NCBI RefSeq assembly: GCF_036417845.1
Contig: NC_089978.1
Location: forward strand, 84,686,007-84,750,006
DNA from: Apteryx mantelli
Lineage: Eukaryota > Chordata > Aves > Apterygiformes > Apterygidae
Direction: 5' to 3'
DNA: 64,000 nucleotides
Shown: positions 62,101 through 64,000 of the stretch, piece after piece
Numbering within the stretch: the stretch's first letter is position 1
How the letters are laid out: each line of letters begins with the position of its first letter
Notes under the pieces: model-generated
Database searches by the model: none
Told to the model about the DNA's origin: nothing
Seen by the model: only the letters and a program-made list of their open reading frames with translations
Made by a program: the position numbers and the translations under genes

Positions 62101-64000
62101 ACCCACTTGCCAGTTGTGTTCCCATTTGTGCATCCACACATTGACCAGTACAGCTTTGAGTTGGCAGGAGGAATTAAAACAACTCACTCAAATTGTGCCT
62201 TCTCCTTATACCAAGGCTTGCTGCCAAGATATGTTCTCAGATGTGGTTTTCCCATATGGCAGCCAAATGGTTGTTTTTTAGCGCTTCAGGTCCAGTCACA
62301 CACTGACTACTCCCCCACTCATAATTGAAAGGGATAATCTGCATCTCAGAGATACTTGGCACCTTTCAGGATAGCACTTAATATGCAATTCTTTACTAGA
62401 TTAAGTAAGTTCTACTTGAACAAGCAACTACTGTAGGGGAGTGTGAATATAGAGCCAGAGGGAATAATTACAAAAGGATTTTTTCTGTTTTAGTTCCAGT
62501 AGGTAAAAAAGCATTAAGGGAACACTGCTACAGGAAAATTTGTTCTGCCATACTTCATGTACTCTCAATTAGTTTTCTTATCTGACTGAAAATTTAAGAA
62601 CTAGACAGGATCTAGAAGGTTTAAAATAACCTAAACTTTTAGGCCTATAACGGATGTGAAGCGTAAGTAGAAGTCATGCCTTGAAACAGAAAAACACTGT
62701 CTCCCCAATATAACTTGCAGTTCAAATTCAGCTGGTTAGAATTAGCAGCTCTGTAAGAAACAGGTCATTTCAGCTATGGCTTTCAAAAAGATTTTTTAGG
62801 ATTTACTTTAAAGTTAGTTTCTCTGCATGTTCAAAATACACTTGAAGCCACTGAGTTATCACTATGACCACCTCAAGGGTAGTTCAGTGACACTACTGGC
62901 CTGTTAAGAAGCTGCTCTTTCCTGTCACTTACTCACTGAAAGCACCAGTCCATAAAAAGTTGCGCTAGTAAAGCTGAGAAACATCAGAGGTAGCAGGAAG
63001 TAGGAATGTATGTTCCCACCACACTCCCAGGCTTTGCTACTTCCCAGCCTCTTGATCTCAGTTGCTAAAATGGGGTGCAACTGTTTAACTGGTTTGGGAT
63101 GTTTGGTTTTTAAAGTTCATGTATCTTAGCCTTTCGTACTGGACATAAATCCTGGATAGGAAAGCAAAAAACAAACTTTCTTCCTTTTTCAACTCTGAAT
63201 CAGTTTCTCACTTTTGAATGAATTAATCCAAAGAACTAAACATTCTTAGAAAATGCTGGCTAAAATTAAGTCAAAAGTAATTAAGGCACAAGCTTTTCTG
63301 CACAAGAGAAGCTGAAAGGTTTAACTTCAGGAAAAATTCACCTTAAGGACTGAACCATTTGAAAAGCTTGACCATATTTTATGTTATTCTCCCACTCCTC
63401 TGCTATCTCCTCTCCCTTCAGATTTCTACATGTAATTAAAAAGCAGTACTAATTCATTAATATTTGAGGCAGACTCTTGATTGCAGGTTTGGGGTTTTTA
63501 ACCAAAAGTGATTGGTTACAGCAAAGTTATGTTAACTTCAAATTTAAATTTAAAACAGCCTTTTGAAAAGAAAGGATATGTGAAAGTGGGTTCAAAGAAC
63601 AGAATCTGGTTATCTATTTCTCAGCTCTGTTTCTAAGCAGTTTATTTTGAGACTGATCTATTTTTAAACCTAATATTATAGTACTAGAAACTGCTACAAA
63701 ATCATTTTAGATAAATGACTTGCCGGTTCAAATTGATTGCATCTGGAAGGAGATCAATGTAATCTGAATTAATTAGAAAAGTAATAGCATATTCAGAGAT
63801 ACTAGACGCTGTTGCATTTGGTTCATCTGATAAGGCTGAAACAAAACTATTGAAGCTAGACCAAGGAGAGAGGATAATACATTTAATCAGGATTAAAATA
63901 AGTACCGTATTGCCTGATATCCACGCAGATCTGGTCCCCTGGAACTGTCATATTCGTCTGAAGTGATTTGATGACTTCGCAAGTTGACCATATGTTATAG
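58960..64000 (-). CDS. GPM6B: GPM6B, neural tetraspan proteolipid M6-b; partial, cut at the right edge
   Basis: The 3' portion of GPM6B is on the minus strand. It consists of a partial exon (64000-63906), exons 62029-61956 (74 nt) and 61635-61570 (66 nt), and two alternative last exons (60737-60657 and 59109-58960). These exon sizes are those of the PLP/DM20/M6 family. The visible part encodes the second extracellular loop, with Cys residues that form disulfides in the family and an NMT glycosylation sequon, and then the fourth membrane segment. M6-b is a neuronal and oligodendrocyte membrane protein linked to membrane organisation and serotonin transporter trafficking. GPM6A is excluded by the alternative tail SKEQLNSYT and by the OFD1 neighbour. 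The N terminus lies beyond 64000. Confidence 0.95.
59110..60656 (-). other. GPM6B: Exon A 3' UTR or intron between the two last exons
   Basis: About 1.5 kb, AT-rich. It acts as 3' UTR if transcripts end after exon A (TTTATT at 60245-60250 is a possible signal), or as intron if exon B is used. Short open frames lack known domains. Confidence 0.5.
60657..60737 (-). CDS. GPM6B: GPM6B alternative last exon A (DM20-like tail)
   Basis: The acceptor is TCTTCCACCAG. It encodes LIYMMATTYNYAVLKFKSRE then DCCTKF and TAA at 60659-60657. It completes TM4 and the standard M6 cytoplasmic tail, with paired Cys that are candidates for palmitoylation. Confidence 0.96.
   Translation of the reverse strand: MIYMMATTYNYAVLKFKSREDCCTKF
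60738..61569 (-). other. GPM6B: GPM6B intron before the alternative last exons
   Basis: This 832-base intron has a GTGGGT donor, which is weaker than usual and may help alternative exon choice. No other feature was seen. Confidence 0.7.
61570..61635 (-). CDS. GPM6B: GPM6B 66-nt exon, fourth membrane segment
   Basis: It encodes FYMSYHLFIVACAGAGATVI then AL, ending GCATTG|GTGGGT, phase 0. The hydrophobic Gly/Ala-rich stretch is the start of TM4. Confidence 0.96.
61956..62029 (-). CDS. GPM6B: GPM6B 74-nt exon
   Basis: It encodes GIIPWNAVPGKACGPILENI then CNTNE, ending GAG|GTACAG, phase 0. The loop cysteines are kept. Confidence 0.96.
62030..63905 (-). other. GPM6B: GPM6B intron after the loop exon
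   Basis: This is a 1.9-kb GT-AG intron with no recognised repeat or exon. Confidence 0.7.
63906..64000 (-). CDS. GPM6B: GPM6B extracellular-loop exon, 5' part outside window
   Basis: It encodes YNIWSTCEVIKSLQTNMTVP and QICVDIRQYG and ends AATACG|GTACTT, phase 1. NMT is an N-glycosylation sequon. This exon corresponds to exon 4 of PLP1. Confidence 0.95.

Overview
The window is vertebrate nuclear DNA, most likely from a bird. It is AT-rich with long introns, and four recognisable vertebrate genes can be read exon by exon. The only clear transposon is a decayed CR1 LINE whose 3' end carries degenerate CR1 octamer repeats, plus an older CR1/L3-like remnant. No SINEs, L1 or bacterial features were seen. 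Gene order and orientation, RAB9A(+), TRAPPC2(-), OFD1(+), GPM6B(-), are those of human Xp22.2, packed into 64 kb.

Layout. Positions 1-46 look like the 3' end of a noncoding RAB9A first exon. A 7.8-kb intron follows, then the single RAB9A coding exon (7916-8521, 201 aa). TRAPPC2 (sedlin, 140 aa) lies on the minus strand in four coding exons between 18255 and 14179. One of its introns (15903-15064) is an AT-AC, U12-type intron with near-consensus donor and branch site. A CpG-rich block at about 18650-19730 separates TRAPPC2 from OFD1 head to head. It holds two perfect TCTCGCGAGA palindromes, a CCAAT box and a YY1-like site.

OFD1 runs from the ATG at 19736 to the TGA at 55944. I resolved 22 coding exons that splice in frame to 3048 nt (1015 aa plus stop), with the LisH motif, long coiled coils and the conserved C-terminal block all present. 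GPM6B enters from the right edge on the minus strand. Three internal exons (one cut by the window end) are followed by two alternative terminal exons, one giving the DM20-like tail and one a longer charged tail. Its 3' end meets that of OFD1 near 56.6 kb.

Biology. RAB9A acts in late-endosome-to-Golgi retrieval, TRAPPC2 in TRAPP tethering and ER export, OFD1 at centriole distal ends and centriolar satellites, and GPM6B is a neural tetraspan proteolipid. They are a conserved neighbourhood, not a pathway. I found no new system. The points most worth a second look are the minor-spliceosome intron, the paired CGCG elements in the shared promoter, a weak OFD1 exon 6 acceptor with a strong decoy 14 nt downstream, a NAGNAG acceptor, and the convergent 3' ends.
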